DNA of 33,032 nucleotides from Promethearchaeia archaeon. Its GTDB lineage: Archaea > Asgardarchaeota > Lokiarchaeia > Sigyniarchaeales > SOKP01. The stretch spans positions 1 through 33,032 of the forward strand of contig JAHQWI010000114.1 in assembly GCA_029856085.1 (NCBI GenBank), in the 5' to 3' direction. The notes beneath the pieces were generated by a model, which did not search any database, was not told the origin of the DNA, and worked only from the letters and a program-made list of their open reading frames with translations. Made by a program: the position numbers and the translations under genes. Position 1 is the first letter of the stretch. The number at the start of each line of letters is the position of its first letter. Of the stretch, positions 1 through 8,423 are shown one piece after another.

Positions 1-342
1 GAAGTAGCTGAACTTGATGGGTTAATAAATCGTGCACTTCCTCCAGATAAATTAACCCTTTATGTTGAAAATTTAGCCTATAGAATTGCATCATTTCCCG
101 CGGAATCGATAGCCCTTGCAAAAAAATCTGTATTGGCAGGAGTAGATTTACCCCTTGAAACAGCACTCTTAGAAGAGCAATACTTTTTCGGTCAATCTGT
201 TGCATTACCTACCTCGAAGGCTCGAATGAAATTTGCTTTAAATATTGGCGGACAATCTCGTGAAATGGAAGCTAATACTAACACACTGCTTGAAGAACAA
301 GGAGAGAATCCCTTCGCAATATTGGAGGAAAAAGAGAATTGA
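1..342 (+). CDS. Enoyl-CoA hydratase/isomerase family protein, C-terminal part (5' end outside window)
   Basis: The frame is open from the first base to the TGA at 340-342, so the gene begins upstream and only about 113 C-terminal residues are visible. The segment ASFPAESIALAKKSV is the helical region typical of the crotonase C-terminus, followed by a helix ending in an acidic tail (PFAILEEKEN). No active-site residues lie in the visible part, so hydratase, isomerase or thioesterase activity cannot be separated. The internal TTG at 133 is not a real start, because the upstream codons continue the same fold. The next gene is convergent and 44 bp away. Its place beside a racemase-like enzyme and a second crotonase fits acyl-CoA catabolism. 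Confidence 0.8.
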   Translation, partial: EVAELDGLINRALPPDKLTLYVENLAYRIASFPAESIALAKKSVLAGVDLPLETALLEEQYFFGQSVALPTSKARMKFALNIGGQSREMEANTNTLLEEQGENPFAILEEKEN

Positions 343-386
343 GTAATTACACAATCAGAAAACTAAATTCGATTTAAGAAATAAAA

Positions 387-1601
387 TTAAATAACCTTTT
401 TTTCTTTTAAATTTTGAATTTCTTCCTCAGAATAATTGAGAGATTTCAAAATTTCTTCAGTATTTTGACCAAATTTAGGCGCAAAACTTCTAATTTTAGG
501 TGGTGTTCTAGATAGTTTAATTGGTGAAGCAAGATTTTGAACTTCTCCTAATATAGGGTGATCCATCTTCACTATCATGTTTCTAGCTAAGATTTGAGGG
601 TCCTCACATGCCTCCCAGAAATTTTTAACAGGCGAGACGCAAGTATCGTAATTTTCGAAAATTTCGAGCCACTCTGCTTGCGTCTTCTTTAGGAATTCCT
701 TTTGTACTTCTTCGATAACCTTTCCATTTTCTTCTCCCTGAACATATTGCTTTCCTCTCAAATCTTTTCTCCCCAAGCCTTCACAGAGAGCATGCCAAAA
801 TTTCGGTTCAATTGCTCCAACTGCTAAATATTTGTTATCTTTTGTCCTATAAACACCATAATATGGCGATCCACCACCCCTACCTGAGCCCCATCCTTTC
901 TTTCCACTTAAATCTCTCACAAATTTATTTGCAGCTACGATTGGCTGGAAAAAGAAAACCGAATCTGTCATAGATATATCTACGAATTGACCTCTTCTTT
1001 CAGAGTTTTGTTCCCTCTCAAAAAGAGCACTGAGTATACCTATAGCCGCGACTAATGCACCACCAATATCTGCGGGAGAAAGTCCCGGAACTATAGGTGG
1101 TCTCTCTTGGTCTTCCTTACCAAATACTGATCTCTCTCGAGTAGCATCTAAAATTCCACTGATTCCTATATAATTTATATCATGACCTGCTTTTTGTTCA
1201 TAAGGGCCATATTGCCCATAACCCGTCATAGAACAACAGATTATTGAAGGATTGATTGCTGATAATGTTTTATAATCAATTTTTAACTTTTCCATGACCT
1301 TTGGTCGAAATGTATCCATAACAACATCTGCCTTCTTAACTAATTCATAGAATATCTTCTTAGCCTCATCAGTTTTCAAATTTAACTTTATTGATTTCTT
1401 ATTTCTCATGAGAACAGCATTAAAAGCACTCTCGTAATATTTACCCTTCTGAAAAAAAGGGGGCAGATTACTCATAGGATCGTTTGGGTTCTCTACACGA
1501 ATAACATCTGCTCCGAGATCTGATAAGATCATCGTACAATACGGACCAGGAAGCATTCGTGACAAATCCAAGATTGTAATATTTTCTAACGGTAGAGTCA
1601 T
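387..1601 (-). CDS. Family III CoA-transferase/alpha-methylacyl-CoA racemase-like protein (CaiB/BaiF family)
   Basis: This 404-residue protein belongs to the CaiB/BaiF/Frc family. The N-terminus carries the usual LDLSRMLPGPYCTMILSDLG signature (residues 11-30) and the ADVIRVE Rossmann-like strand. Three residues match the acid/base set known from alpha-methylacyl-CoA racemase: H140 (AGHDINY), D178 (SPADIGG) and E265 (GAIEPKFW). Formyl-CoA transferases rely on the Asp only, so I favour racemase, which would epimerise the 2-methyl centre of branched acyl-CoA. It is somewhat longer than the roughly 360 residues of the mycobacterial racemase. The start is ATG at 1601. The gene lies 90 bp downstream of a crotonase on the same strand, a possible operon. 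CoA transfer remains the alternative role. Confidence 0.88.
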   Translation of the reverse strand: MTLPLENITILDLSRMLPGPYCTMILSDLGADVIRVENPNDPMSNLPPFFQKGKYYESAFNAVLMRNKKSIKLNLKTDEAKKIFYELVKKADVVMDTFRPKVMEKLKIDYKTLSAINPSIICCSMTGYGQYGPYEQKAGHDINYIGISGILDATRERSVFGKEDQERPPIVPGLSPADIGGALVAAIGILSALFEREQNSERRGQFVDISMTDSVFFFQPIVAANKFVRDLSGKKGWGSGRGGGSPYYGVYRTKDNKYLAVGAIEPKFWHALCEGLGRKDLRGKQYVQGEENGKVIEEVQKEFLKKTQAEWLEIFENYDTCVSPVKNFWEACEDPQILARNMIVKMDHPILGEVQNLASPIKLSRTPPKIRSFAPKFGQNTEEILKSLNYSEEEIQNLKEKKVI

Positions 1602-1691
1602 AAATATGCAAATTTTTTGATTAATTTTTACTTTATGGATTAATCTCTATAATGAAAAAAAAAAAATGAAACAATTAAACTCAGAATGATA

Positions 1692-2543
1692 TTACTCTGA
1701 TTTTTTAGTCCTATAATCTCCCCATTTACCATCCCGGTCAGAAAAAGCTTTAGTTAATCCTCCTCCGGAATATAATTGTTGAATAAAATCTTCAGTGGTT
1801 TTGGTATAATGTGCAAGAGAAACAAATGGATGTCCAGCACGGAGTGCAGTTCTAATACCCATAATCTCCATAGCTTGATGTACACTCCTTTTATTAAGTA
1901 TCTGTAAGTCGGGAGGAATATTAGCGACGCTTCTAGCTATTTCTAGAACTTTTTCCTCTAATTCTTCAGATGGAAATGACCTATTTGCATAACCAACACG
2001 CGCTGCCTCTTTTCCGCTAAGAGAAGAACCTGTTAACATAAACTCCATAGCCGCTCTCATACCCATTACCCAAGCAGGATATTGCAGATCTGGAGGAGAT
2101 ATTGATCGAACAGCAGGATATCCAATTTGAGCATCATCAGCCACATAAACTAAGTCACATGCTGTTGCTAATTCACTTGCTCCTGCTAAACAATAACCAT
2201 GAACTTGTGCTATAATCGGTTTAGCCATATCCCACATCTTAAACCACCCTTCGGTAACGTGTCGAGCCCATGAGAAACTTCTCAAACCAATTTCAGACGA
2301 AGTAAACCAGGGTCGATTCCTTCTTAGATCGGAGCCTAGATCGTAACCAGCCGAAAAACATGTACCTGCCCCCCTAATTATCGTTACTCGAATTTCTTCA
2401 TTCATATCTGCTTTTTCAAGTGCGTTAAAGACTTCTCCTCTTAGTTGATTGCTTAAAGCATTGCGTTTTTCGGGTCTATTTAGAGTAATGCGGTTAATAA
2501 ATTTCTCGGGTTCATCTACTATAATAAATTTATAAGTTTCCAT
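1692..2543 (-). CDS. Enoyl-CoA hydratase/isomerase (crotonase) family protein
   Basis: A 283-residue crotonase-fold protein. The oxyanion-hole segments are visible as CFSAGYDLG (residues 62-70) and HGYCLAGASELATACD (115-130). E124 corresponds to the first catalytic Glu of rat mitochondrial hydratase (E144). The place of the second catalytic Glu, in the PEI motif of true hydratases, is Ala here (YPAVR, A144), so plain 2-enoyl-CoA hydration is doubtful. Isomerase, hydrolase or carnityl-CoA dehydratase-like activity are alternatives. It starts with ATG at 2543 and is transcribed toward the racemase-like gene 90 bp downstream, so the two may be co-transcribed. The PaaI-type gene is divergent, with a 127-bp shared promoter region between them. 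Confidence 0.87.
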   Translation of the reverse strand: METYKFIIVDEPEKFINRITLNRPEKRNALSNQLRGEVFNALEKADMNEEIRVTIIRGAGTCFSAGYDLGSDLRRNRPWFTSSEIGLRSFSWARHVTEGWFKMWDMAKPIIAQVHGYCLAGASELATACDLVYVADDAQIGYPAVRSISPPDLQYPAWVMGMRAAMEFMLTGSSLSGKEAARVGYANRSFPSEELEEKVLEIARSVANIPPDLQILNKRSVHQAMEIMGIRTALRAGHPFVSLAHYTKTTEDFIQQLYSGGGLTKAFSDRDGKWGDYRTKKSE

Positions 2544-2670
2544 AATTCATTACCTTTAATTTAGTTGTTTAAATGTTGAATTTTAATTTATTTTTTATCA
2601 TATAAACAATTATATGATTTAGTTAATTGTAATAATCCATCAAATAGAATTATCAATCGAGGATTTTTGT

Positions 2671-3126
2671 TTGACCGAAAATTATAAACAGGTCTTATTA
2701 TCAAGGTTTAGAAATAAGACGCATATAGCTCGAACTTTTGGTATGGAACTTTCATTTGACGAAAAAGATCGAGGAATCATCACTATGCCTTACAATCCCG
2801 ATTTAGATCATGGGGAGAGGGGTATTCATGGTGGAATTGTTGCCACTTTGTTAGATACGGTGGGATGGTTTACATGCGCCCTTGCTCATGGTGGTCCTGT
2901 GATCACCACCGAAATGAGCTTATATTTTCTGCAAAAAGCTGCTTCAACAGAGTTAAAAGCAAGGGGTGATATATTAAATTTGGGGCGAAAACAAGTCATT
3001 TGTAAAATGCAGTGTTGGGATGAAAAAGGTATTCGTATATCGTATGGAACAGGCACTTTTCTGATTATAAGTTCTATAGATAAATTAAAAGAAAAAAAAA
3101 ATTTGAAAGATTTTAACGGCAATTAA
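2671..3126 (+). CDS. PaaI-type hotdog-fold acyl-CoA thioesterase
   Basis: A 151-residue protein of the PaaI/YbgC hotdog family. The conserved HGGIVATLLDTVGWF segment (from residue 53) forms the central helix with the HGG turn and Asp at position 62 expected near the thioester. The strands that follow (VITTEMSLYFLQKA, ELKARGDILNLGRK) fit the same fold. The start is TTG at 2671, chosen because GAGG lies at 2660-2663, about 8 bases upstream, and because the next Met is 24 residues in, where the fold would be clipped. It probably hydrolyses acyl-CoA to recycle CoA for the surrounding ligases. The C-terminal tail is Lys-rich. The gene is divergent from the crotonase and convergent with the following ligase. 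Confidence 0.85.
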   Translation: MTENYKQVLLSRFRNKTHIARTFGMELSFDEKDRGIITMPYNPDLDHGERGIHGGIVATLLDTVGWFTCALAHGGPVITTEMSLYFLQKAASTELKARGDILNLGRKQVICKMQCWDEKGIRISYGTGTFLIISSIDKLKEKKNLKDFNGN

Positions 3127-3165
3127 TTCGCTCGAAATAGAAAGAATAGAAAGTGTTGATCTAAT

Positions 3166-4830
3166 TTATTTTTTTACTTCATAACCAGCTTCTTCTCTAT
3201 CATAGGTTGTTTCCGAGACTCCTTTATCTTTAAGAACTTGCTTTAAAGTTCTATGTACTTCACTTTTTGGAAGGGCATCAATGAAGTCTATGAATCTGGG
3301 CACCATAAAATAAGCCATTTTCCCCTGACAATAATCAAGTAATTCTTCGGGGGTTAAAGTCTCACCAGGTTTAAACACAACTGAAACCATTACTTCGTCT
3401 TCTACAACTTCAGGAATTTTCACCGCATAGGCAGCAGATTCTAAAACTTTTTCATGTTGATTTATCACTCGTTCAATTGACCAAGGTGAAATTTCCTCAC
3501 CTCTACGCCTGATAGAGTCCTTTTTTCTATCTACAAAGTAGAACCAGCCATCAGCATCTTTTGTAGCCAGATCTCCCGTGTGGAGCCATAAATTTCCGTC
3601 TTTTGCTTCTCGAATTTTATCTTTAGTAGAACCTTCATCCTTATAGTAGGTAACTTTCCTCATTTCTACCTCCCCTCGGTTTACTAAAAATACCAATTCT
3701 CCTACTTCATTAGGACCTAATAGATTTCCTTCATCATCCATAATATCTGCTTTAGTACCTCCTAGAGGTTTACCCATTGAACCTACAGGAACATTTTTTT
3801 GGAAAAAGGGACCAATTATATAACCACCGCCATCAACAGCACCATAAAATTCTTTAATCTCTACATTGAAACGTTTCTCAAACGGTATTACCAATTCTTT
3901 AGGACATGCGGCTGAAATAATTAATCTAACGTTATTTTCACTATCATTGGGGCGTTCTGGTTGTTTTAATATAAATTGTGGCATGGCACCTAATAAATTA
4001 AAGGATGTAATATTATATTTTCTACAAATATCCCAAAGTCGGCTTGCACTAAACCTTTTAGAAAGAACCACAGGGGTTTCTGTCAAATATCCTGGCATTG
4101 TTGTTATTTGCAGAGCGTTTCCGTGGAACAAAGGTAAACACGTGAACATAACGTCGTCTCCCCCACCCAAAAATAATCTTATTAGACCCGAAGCTGTTTG
4201 TAAAGCGTTACCTGCAAAGGTTTTTTTATAAAAAAAAGTAGTGGCCTTTGGAGGTCCGGTGGTTCCCGAAGTGTACATAAGATAACTTTTTTCATCAAAA
4301 TCAACTTCAGCTTCGATATCATCATCAGGTGATTCCATTATTTCTTGAAGCGATATCATGCCATCCGGAAGCCTAAAATCTGCTGGCGCTTCATTAACAT
4401 CCACTATAACATTTTTAATTTTAGGTGATTCATCTTTAATGTCTAAATATGCATCAATCATGCTCCAGTGTATCACTAAAATCTTTGAATCACTATGATC
4501 AATAATATATTGTAACGTTACTCCTTTTAAAGCAGTATTTATTAACACAGCATATCCTCCAAGCTTCCACGTCGCAAATAAAGTAAATAAAAATTCAGGA
4601 GAATTAATTTCCATTAATGAGAGCCCAACACCGGCTTTCAATCCAAATTTTGATAATCCATTTGCTACCCGATTTGAATATAAATGCATATCCCGATATG
4701 TATATTTTTCATCAATGCCCTTATCAAAATCTCTTATATAGGTTAAGAAAACCTTGTCTCCCACAGTTTCAGCTTTATTTTTCACTACATCATTAAATGT
4801 AGTTGTTTCAGTTATTTTAAATTCAGACAA
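3166..4830 (-). CDS. AMP-forming acyl-CoA ligase, CaiC-like (paralogue 1)
   Basis: A 554-residue ANL-superfamily enzyme that should activate a carboxylate to its adenylate and then to acyl-CoA. Visible motifs are the P-loop YTSGTTGPPK (186-195), FYGAVDGGG (328-336, the A5 region, with Asp where Glu is usual), LHTGDLA (from 416) and DRKKDSIRRRGEEIS (434-448). The last resembles the RRRGENIS hinge of crotonobetaine/carnitine-CoA ligases. In the C-terminal A10 motif PKSEVHRTLK the usual catalytic Lys aligns with Arg. The three full-length ligases of this window share a TTYDRExxGY tail. No signal peptide or membrane segment is seen. It is the last of three same-strand genes (ligase, sulfatase, ligase). 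The substrate is unknown; a branched or isoprenoid acid is an inference. Confidence 0.9.
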   Translation of the reverse strand: MSEFKITETTTFNDVVKNKAETVGDKVFLTYIRDFDKGIDEKYTYRDMHLYSNRVANGLSKFGLKAGVGLSLMEINSPEFLFTLFATWKLGGYAVLINTALKGVTLQYIIDHSDSKILVIHWSMIDAYLDIKDESPKIKNVIVDVNEAPADFRLPDGMISLQEIMESPDDDIEAEVDFDEKSYLMYTSGTTGPPKATTFFYKKTFAGNALQTASGLIRLFLGGGDDVMFTCLPLFHGNALQITTMPGYLTETPVVLSKRFSASRLWDICRKYNITSFNLLGAMPQFILKQPERPNDSENNVRLIISAACPKELVIPFEKRFNVEIKEFYGAVDGGGYIIGPFFQKNVPVGSMGKPLGGTKADIMDDEGNLLGPNEVGELVFLVNRGEVEMRKVTYYKDEGSTKDKIREAKDGNLWLHTGDLATKDADGWFYFVDRKKDSIRRRGEEISPWSIERVINQHEKVLESAAYAVKIPEVVEDEVMVSVVFKPGETLTPEELLDYCQGKMAYFMVPRFIDFIDALPKSEVHRTLKQVLKDKGVSETTYDREEAGYEVKK

Positions 4831-4962
4831 AATTTCATCCTCTTAATTATTTAACCTTCTCTTTTTGAGTTTTATTACACTTACTTAAAGAACGAAATAA
4901 TAAAAAAGTAATTGATAAAAATTTATCCCTTGATTTTATGTTCAATATTCATTCTCAGCGAG

Positions 4963-6384
4963 TTAATCATCTTTAGGGTGATTAAGTATTTTACTAATAT
5001 GAAGATCTATTAGTTGCTGTCTAACTTCTTGTAGGGTCGGGTCATTGAACCTATTTTCTAATTCATTTGGGTCATTTTTAAGATCATAAAATTCTACAGG
5101 TTTTAGATTATGAGTTCTTACCACCAATTTATACCGTTCATTTCTGACCATAGTATATTGGAGAACTTGACTGAAAACAACATTTTTTCCTTTTTGTGCA
5201 TTCTGATCTTCAGGACCAGCTAAAACTTGAGGAATCAGGGATCTTCCTTCAGAATTTTCTAAAGTTTTTGCTTTAGCAATATCGAGTAGAGAAGCAGCGA
5301 TATCGATATGATCGGTAAGACCTTTACACTGCCACCCATCCGTACTACCTGGGGGTTTAATAATAAGCGGAATCCTTAAGGCTCCTTCATAAAATACAAT
5401 TTTATGACTCATCATATGATCTCCGAGCATCTCACCATGATCAGAAGTATATATAAGCCAAGTATTATCTAATAACTCTTTTTCTTCTAATGTTTTTATA
5501 ATCTTCCCAATCCATTCATCAATTAAAGTAATCTTTCCATAGTAATAAGTTTTCATAAGCTGGTTTTGACTTTCCGTCATCCCATCAAGCCCACTCCAGT
5601 TTAATACAAAATTAACATTACCTGGATAAGGTTGTTTGGGTTTTTCTAAAATTCCTACTGGCATCTCTTCTGCTTTATATTTATTTCGATACTCTTGTGT
5701 TGAATCAAAAGGATCGTGAGGTCCTGGAAAACATATTTGAAGATAGAAAGGTTTTTTCCTATTATAATTATGTATCCATTCTACAGCTTTTTGACCTGTG
5801 TAACTATCTAATTGATCTTCTGAGGGGAGAGGAGAGGGAGGCAATTTCCATGGTTTAGCTTCACCGCGCGACCATTCTGTATAATATTCTATTAAATACT
5901 TACGATGATCCTTTAACAATCCTTTTTCTTTTAAATAATCTGTATAAGGAGAATTAATCCTAGCAGAAGCTATAGGTCCGGTGATTTCATGAATATCTTC
6001 AAAGCCCCATTCCCTTAATACATCAATCTTATCATTGGTATGGCTCCATCCCGAATTTGCCCGATGTTCGTATAAATGAGTTTTTCCTATTACAGCTGTA
6101 TGGTACCCCGCATCTCGAATATTTCTTACGTGACTTTGGCTTAAACTACTAGCCTCCATATTATTATTAATTACCCCATGCTCACTAACATATTTTCCTG
6201 TCATCAGAGTAGCCCGAGCTGGGATACATAATGGTGAATTGGTAAAACATTCGGTAAATACAACCCCTTCAGATGCAAGCTTATCAAGATTAGGCGTTAT
6301 CACTACTGGATCACCCATACACCCCAATATATCACCTCTATGTTGATCGGGAAAGATAAAAATGATATTTGGCTTTTTGTTCAT
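4963..6384 (-). CDS. Sulfatase (formylglycine-dependent, cytoplasmic)
   Basis: An alkaline-phosphatase-fold sulfatase. The signature CIPARATLMTG carries the C-x-P-x-R core in which Cys (C53 from this start) is oxidised to formylglycine. Metal ligands are suggested by FPDQHRGD near the N-terminus and by TSDHGEMLGDH in the C-terminal half, and FYDLKNDPNELENR is the usual C-terminal sulfatase motif. I prefer the ATG at 6384 because GTGAG lies about 12 bases upstream and can act as ribosome binding site. That GTG at 6399 is the alternative start and would add five residues. There is no signal peptide, so it should act in the cytoplasm on an imported sulfate or phosphonate ester. It sits between two CoA ligases on the same strand. 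No formylglycine-generating enzyme lies in the window. Confidence 0.88.
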   Translation of the reverse strand: MNKKPNIIFIFPDQHRGDILGCMGDPVVITPNLDKLASEGVVFTECFTNSPLCIPARATLMTGKYVSEHGVINNNMEASSLSQSHVRNIRDAGYHTAVIGKTHLYEHRANSGWSHTNDKIDVLREWGFEDIHEITGPIASARINSPYTDYLKEKGLLKDHRKYLIEYYTEWSRGEAKPWKLPPSPLPSEDQLDSYTGQKAVEWIHNYNRKKPFYLQICFPGPHDPFDSTQEYRNKYKAEEMPVGILEKPKQPYPGNVNFVLNWSGLDGMTESQNQLMKTYYYGKITLIDEWIGKIIKTLEEKELLDNTWLIYTSDHGEMLGDHMMSHKIVFYEGALRIPLIIKPPGSTDGWQCKGLTDHIDIAASLLDIAKAKTLENSEGRSLIPQVLAGPEDQNAQKGKNVVFSQVLQYTMVRNERYKLVVRTHNLKPVEFYDLKNDPNELENRFNDPTLQEVRQQLIDLHISKILNHPKDD

Positions 6385-6490
6385 ATTTTCTAATCTCACT
6401 AAGTAGTTTATTATTAGTTTACATTAGCTTAACATATTATATTATTGTAAAATAAAATAGAAAAATAATATAAAAGTAAATAATAAAAAT

Positions 6491-8191
6491 TTATCTTTTT
6501 ACCTCATAACCGGCTTTTTCTCGGTCATAAGTCGTTTCGGTGACCCCATGTTCTTTGAGGAATCGTTTCATTATCCTGTGAACTTTGCTTTTTGGGAGTG
6601 CTTCTACAAAATCAATGAAACGAGGGATTTGGAAATATGCAAGCTTATCTTGAAGATAATCCAATAGTTCTTCAGCTTCCATTGTTTGATTCGGTTGCAA
6701 TACTACAGCAACCATTACCTCATCTTCAGCATAATCTTCTCCAACTTGATGCCCTTTTATACCATAAGCAGCAGATTCCAGTACTTTATCATGTAGGTTA
6801 ATTGCTCGTTCAATAGACCATGCTGCTATGTTTTCTCCACGTCGCCGGATTGAATCTTTCTTTCGATCTACAAAGAAGTACCATCCATTCTCGCCTCTAG
6901 TCGCTAAATCTCCCGTGAGAAACCACATCCTACCATCTGCGGCGGTCTGGATTCGCGCAGCTGATGCTTCTGGATTCTTATAATAACTCACTTTTCTCTG
7001 TTCTTTTTCATCCTGTTTAACTTCAAAGACTAATTCTCCAACGGTCTCCGTACCTAAAATATTCAGATCATCGTCCATTATTTCTGCAATAGTACCCTCT
7101 GGTGGTTTTCCCATAGAGCCCACTGGGGCATTTGGGTCACCTCCGGCCCCTAAACTGAAACCACCCCCATCTACTGCACCGTATCCTTCAAATAATTTTA
7201 GACCAAACCTCTCCTCAAAATCTCTTACCAACTCTTTTGGAGCAGCAGCAGAACCAACATAAACAACTTTATGGTCTTTATCATTTGGGCGTTCCGGCTG
7301 TTTCATTAGATACTGTGGCATTGAACCCAAAACATTAAATGTGGTTACCTCATATTTTCGTACTATATCCCAGAGTCTTGAAGCTGAAAATCGTTTAGAA
7401 AGCACGACAGGAACTTCACCATAATACCCAGGCATTGCGCATAATTGAAGCGCGTTTCCATGAAATAAAGGCAAGCATGTATATAATTTAGATCCTGGTT
7501 GTGCTATTCTACTAGCCCATAACATTAATCCGAGGAGGGTAATTCCATACATTCCTCTGTGAAAAAAAGTCGTGGCTTTTGGGAGTCCTGTTGTTCCAGA
7601 TGTATAGATTAATGTAGCCATATCGTTTGGATCTATTTTAACATCAGTATCTTCATCAGATGCATCCATAAATTTTTGAAGAGATATTAACCCCTCAGGT
7701 AACTTAAAATCTTCAAGTGCTTCATTCATATCTACTAGCACATGCTCAATTTTTGGTAACTGATCCTTTATATTCAAACAATTATCCAATAAGGACCAAT
7801 GAGTTGCTAAAAGTTTACTGTCAGAATGGTCAATGATGTATTGTAAGCCATCCCCCTTCAATCCTGTGTTAACCAGCACAACATAAATCCCAATTTTCCA
7901 GGCACCAAATAAAAGAAAAAGAAATTCGGGACTATTAATTTGATAGAGAGAAATTCCGTCTCCTCGTTTCAAGCCTACCTTTAATAGAGCATTTGCAACT
8001 CGGTTGGATTGTAAATGCATATCACGATAGGTATAGGTTTCATCGATGTCCTTGTCAAAATCTCTAACGAATGTTAGGTAAACTTTATCACCGATAACTT
8101 CTGCTTTACGTTTTACTAAATCAGCAAAACTGGTTGTGGGTGTAATATTATTCTTTTCTTGTAAATTCTTTCTGAATGTTTCAAATGACAT
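6491..8191 (-). CDS. AMP-forming acyl-CoA ligase, CaiC-like (paralogue 2)
   Basis: A 566-residue paralogue of the ligases at 3166 and 20668. Motifs are YTSGTTGLPK (196-205), GYGAVDGGG (336-344), FLTGDLATRG (from 424), DRKKDSIRRRGEN (442-454) and PKSKVHRIMK (533-542), again with Arg at the A10 Lys position. Compared with its sisters it has a short insertion after residue 479 (HQVGEDYAEDE) and a longer N-terminus. A shared substrate class with distinct specificity is likely. It is the first gene of the minus-strand run ligase-sulfatase-ligase, with a 106-bp gap before the sulfatase and no clear terminator in it. The start is ATG at 8191. Its C-terminal 50 residues closely match the gene fragment at 12955-13101, showing that this subfamily has been copied and broken elsewhere. 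Confidence 0.9.
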   Translation of the reverse strand: MSFETFRKNLQEKNNITPTTSFADLVKRKAEVIGDKVYLTFVRDFDKDIDETYTYRDMHLQSNRVANALLKVGLKRGDGISLYQINSPEFLFLLFGAWKIGIYVVLVNTGLKGDGLQYIIDHSDSKLLATHWSLLDNCLNIKDQLPKIEHVLVDMNEALEDFKLPEGLISLQKFMDASDEDTDVKIDPNDMATLIYTSGTTGLPKATTFFHRGMYGITLLGLMLWASRIAQPGSKLYTCLPLFHGNALQLCAMPGYYGEVPVVLSKRFSASRLWDIVRKYEVTTFNVLGSMPQYLMKQPERPNDKDHKVVYVGSAAAPKELVRDFEERFGLKLFEGYGAVDGGGFSLGAGGDPNAPVGSMGKPPEGTIAEIMDDDLNILGTETVGELVFEVKQDEKEQRKVSYYKNPEASAARIQTAADGRMWFLTGDLATRGENGWYFFVDRKKDSIRRRGENIAAWSIERAINLHDKVLESAAYGIKGHQVGEDYAEDEVMVAVVLQPNQTMEAEELLDYLQDKLAYFQIPRFIDFVEALPKSKVHRIMKRFLKEHGVTETTYDREKAGYEVKR

Positions 8192-8423
8192 TATTTTTCA
8201 AAACTTAGTAGTATTTTTATTTTTAAAGAATAGTATAAAATATAATAAATTGTTGATTTGCTTCATTCTATTATCTTTAAATGAAGATTGACAAAAGAAA
8301 ATGTTGTTAATAGATTTATCTCTATAAAATTGTTAGAGAGAATAAAATAGCTAGATTTGTTATTAATTAATTTTATGTTAAATATTAACCTATAACACAT
8401 ATCTTACAATTATTAATTTAAAA

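Noticed and set aside
133-342. A separate 69-residue gene starting at TTG 133
   Set aside because: The frame is open to base 1 and the upstream codons continue the crotonase fold, so this is an internal codon of a truncated gene.
3866-4231. A 121-residue plus-strand reading frame
   Set aside because: It lies wholly inside the ligase at 3166-4830, has no ribosome binding site and no recognisable fold; a shadow frame.
387-8191. A true cai carnitine operon
   Set aside because: The family III protein carries the racemase residue set, the crotonase lacks a catalytic Glu, there is no caiA or caiT gene, and the genes are on both strands.
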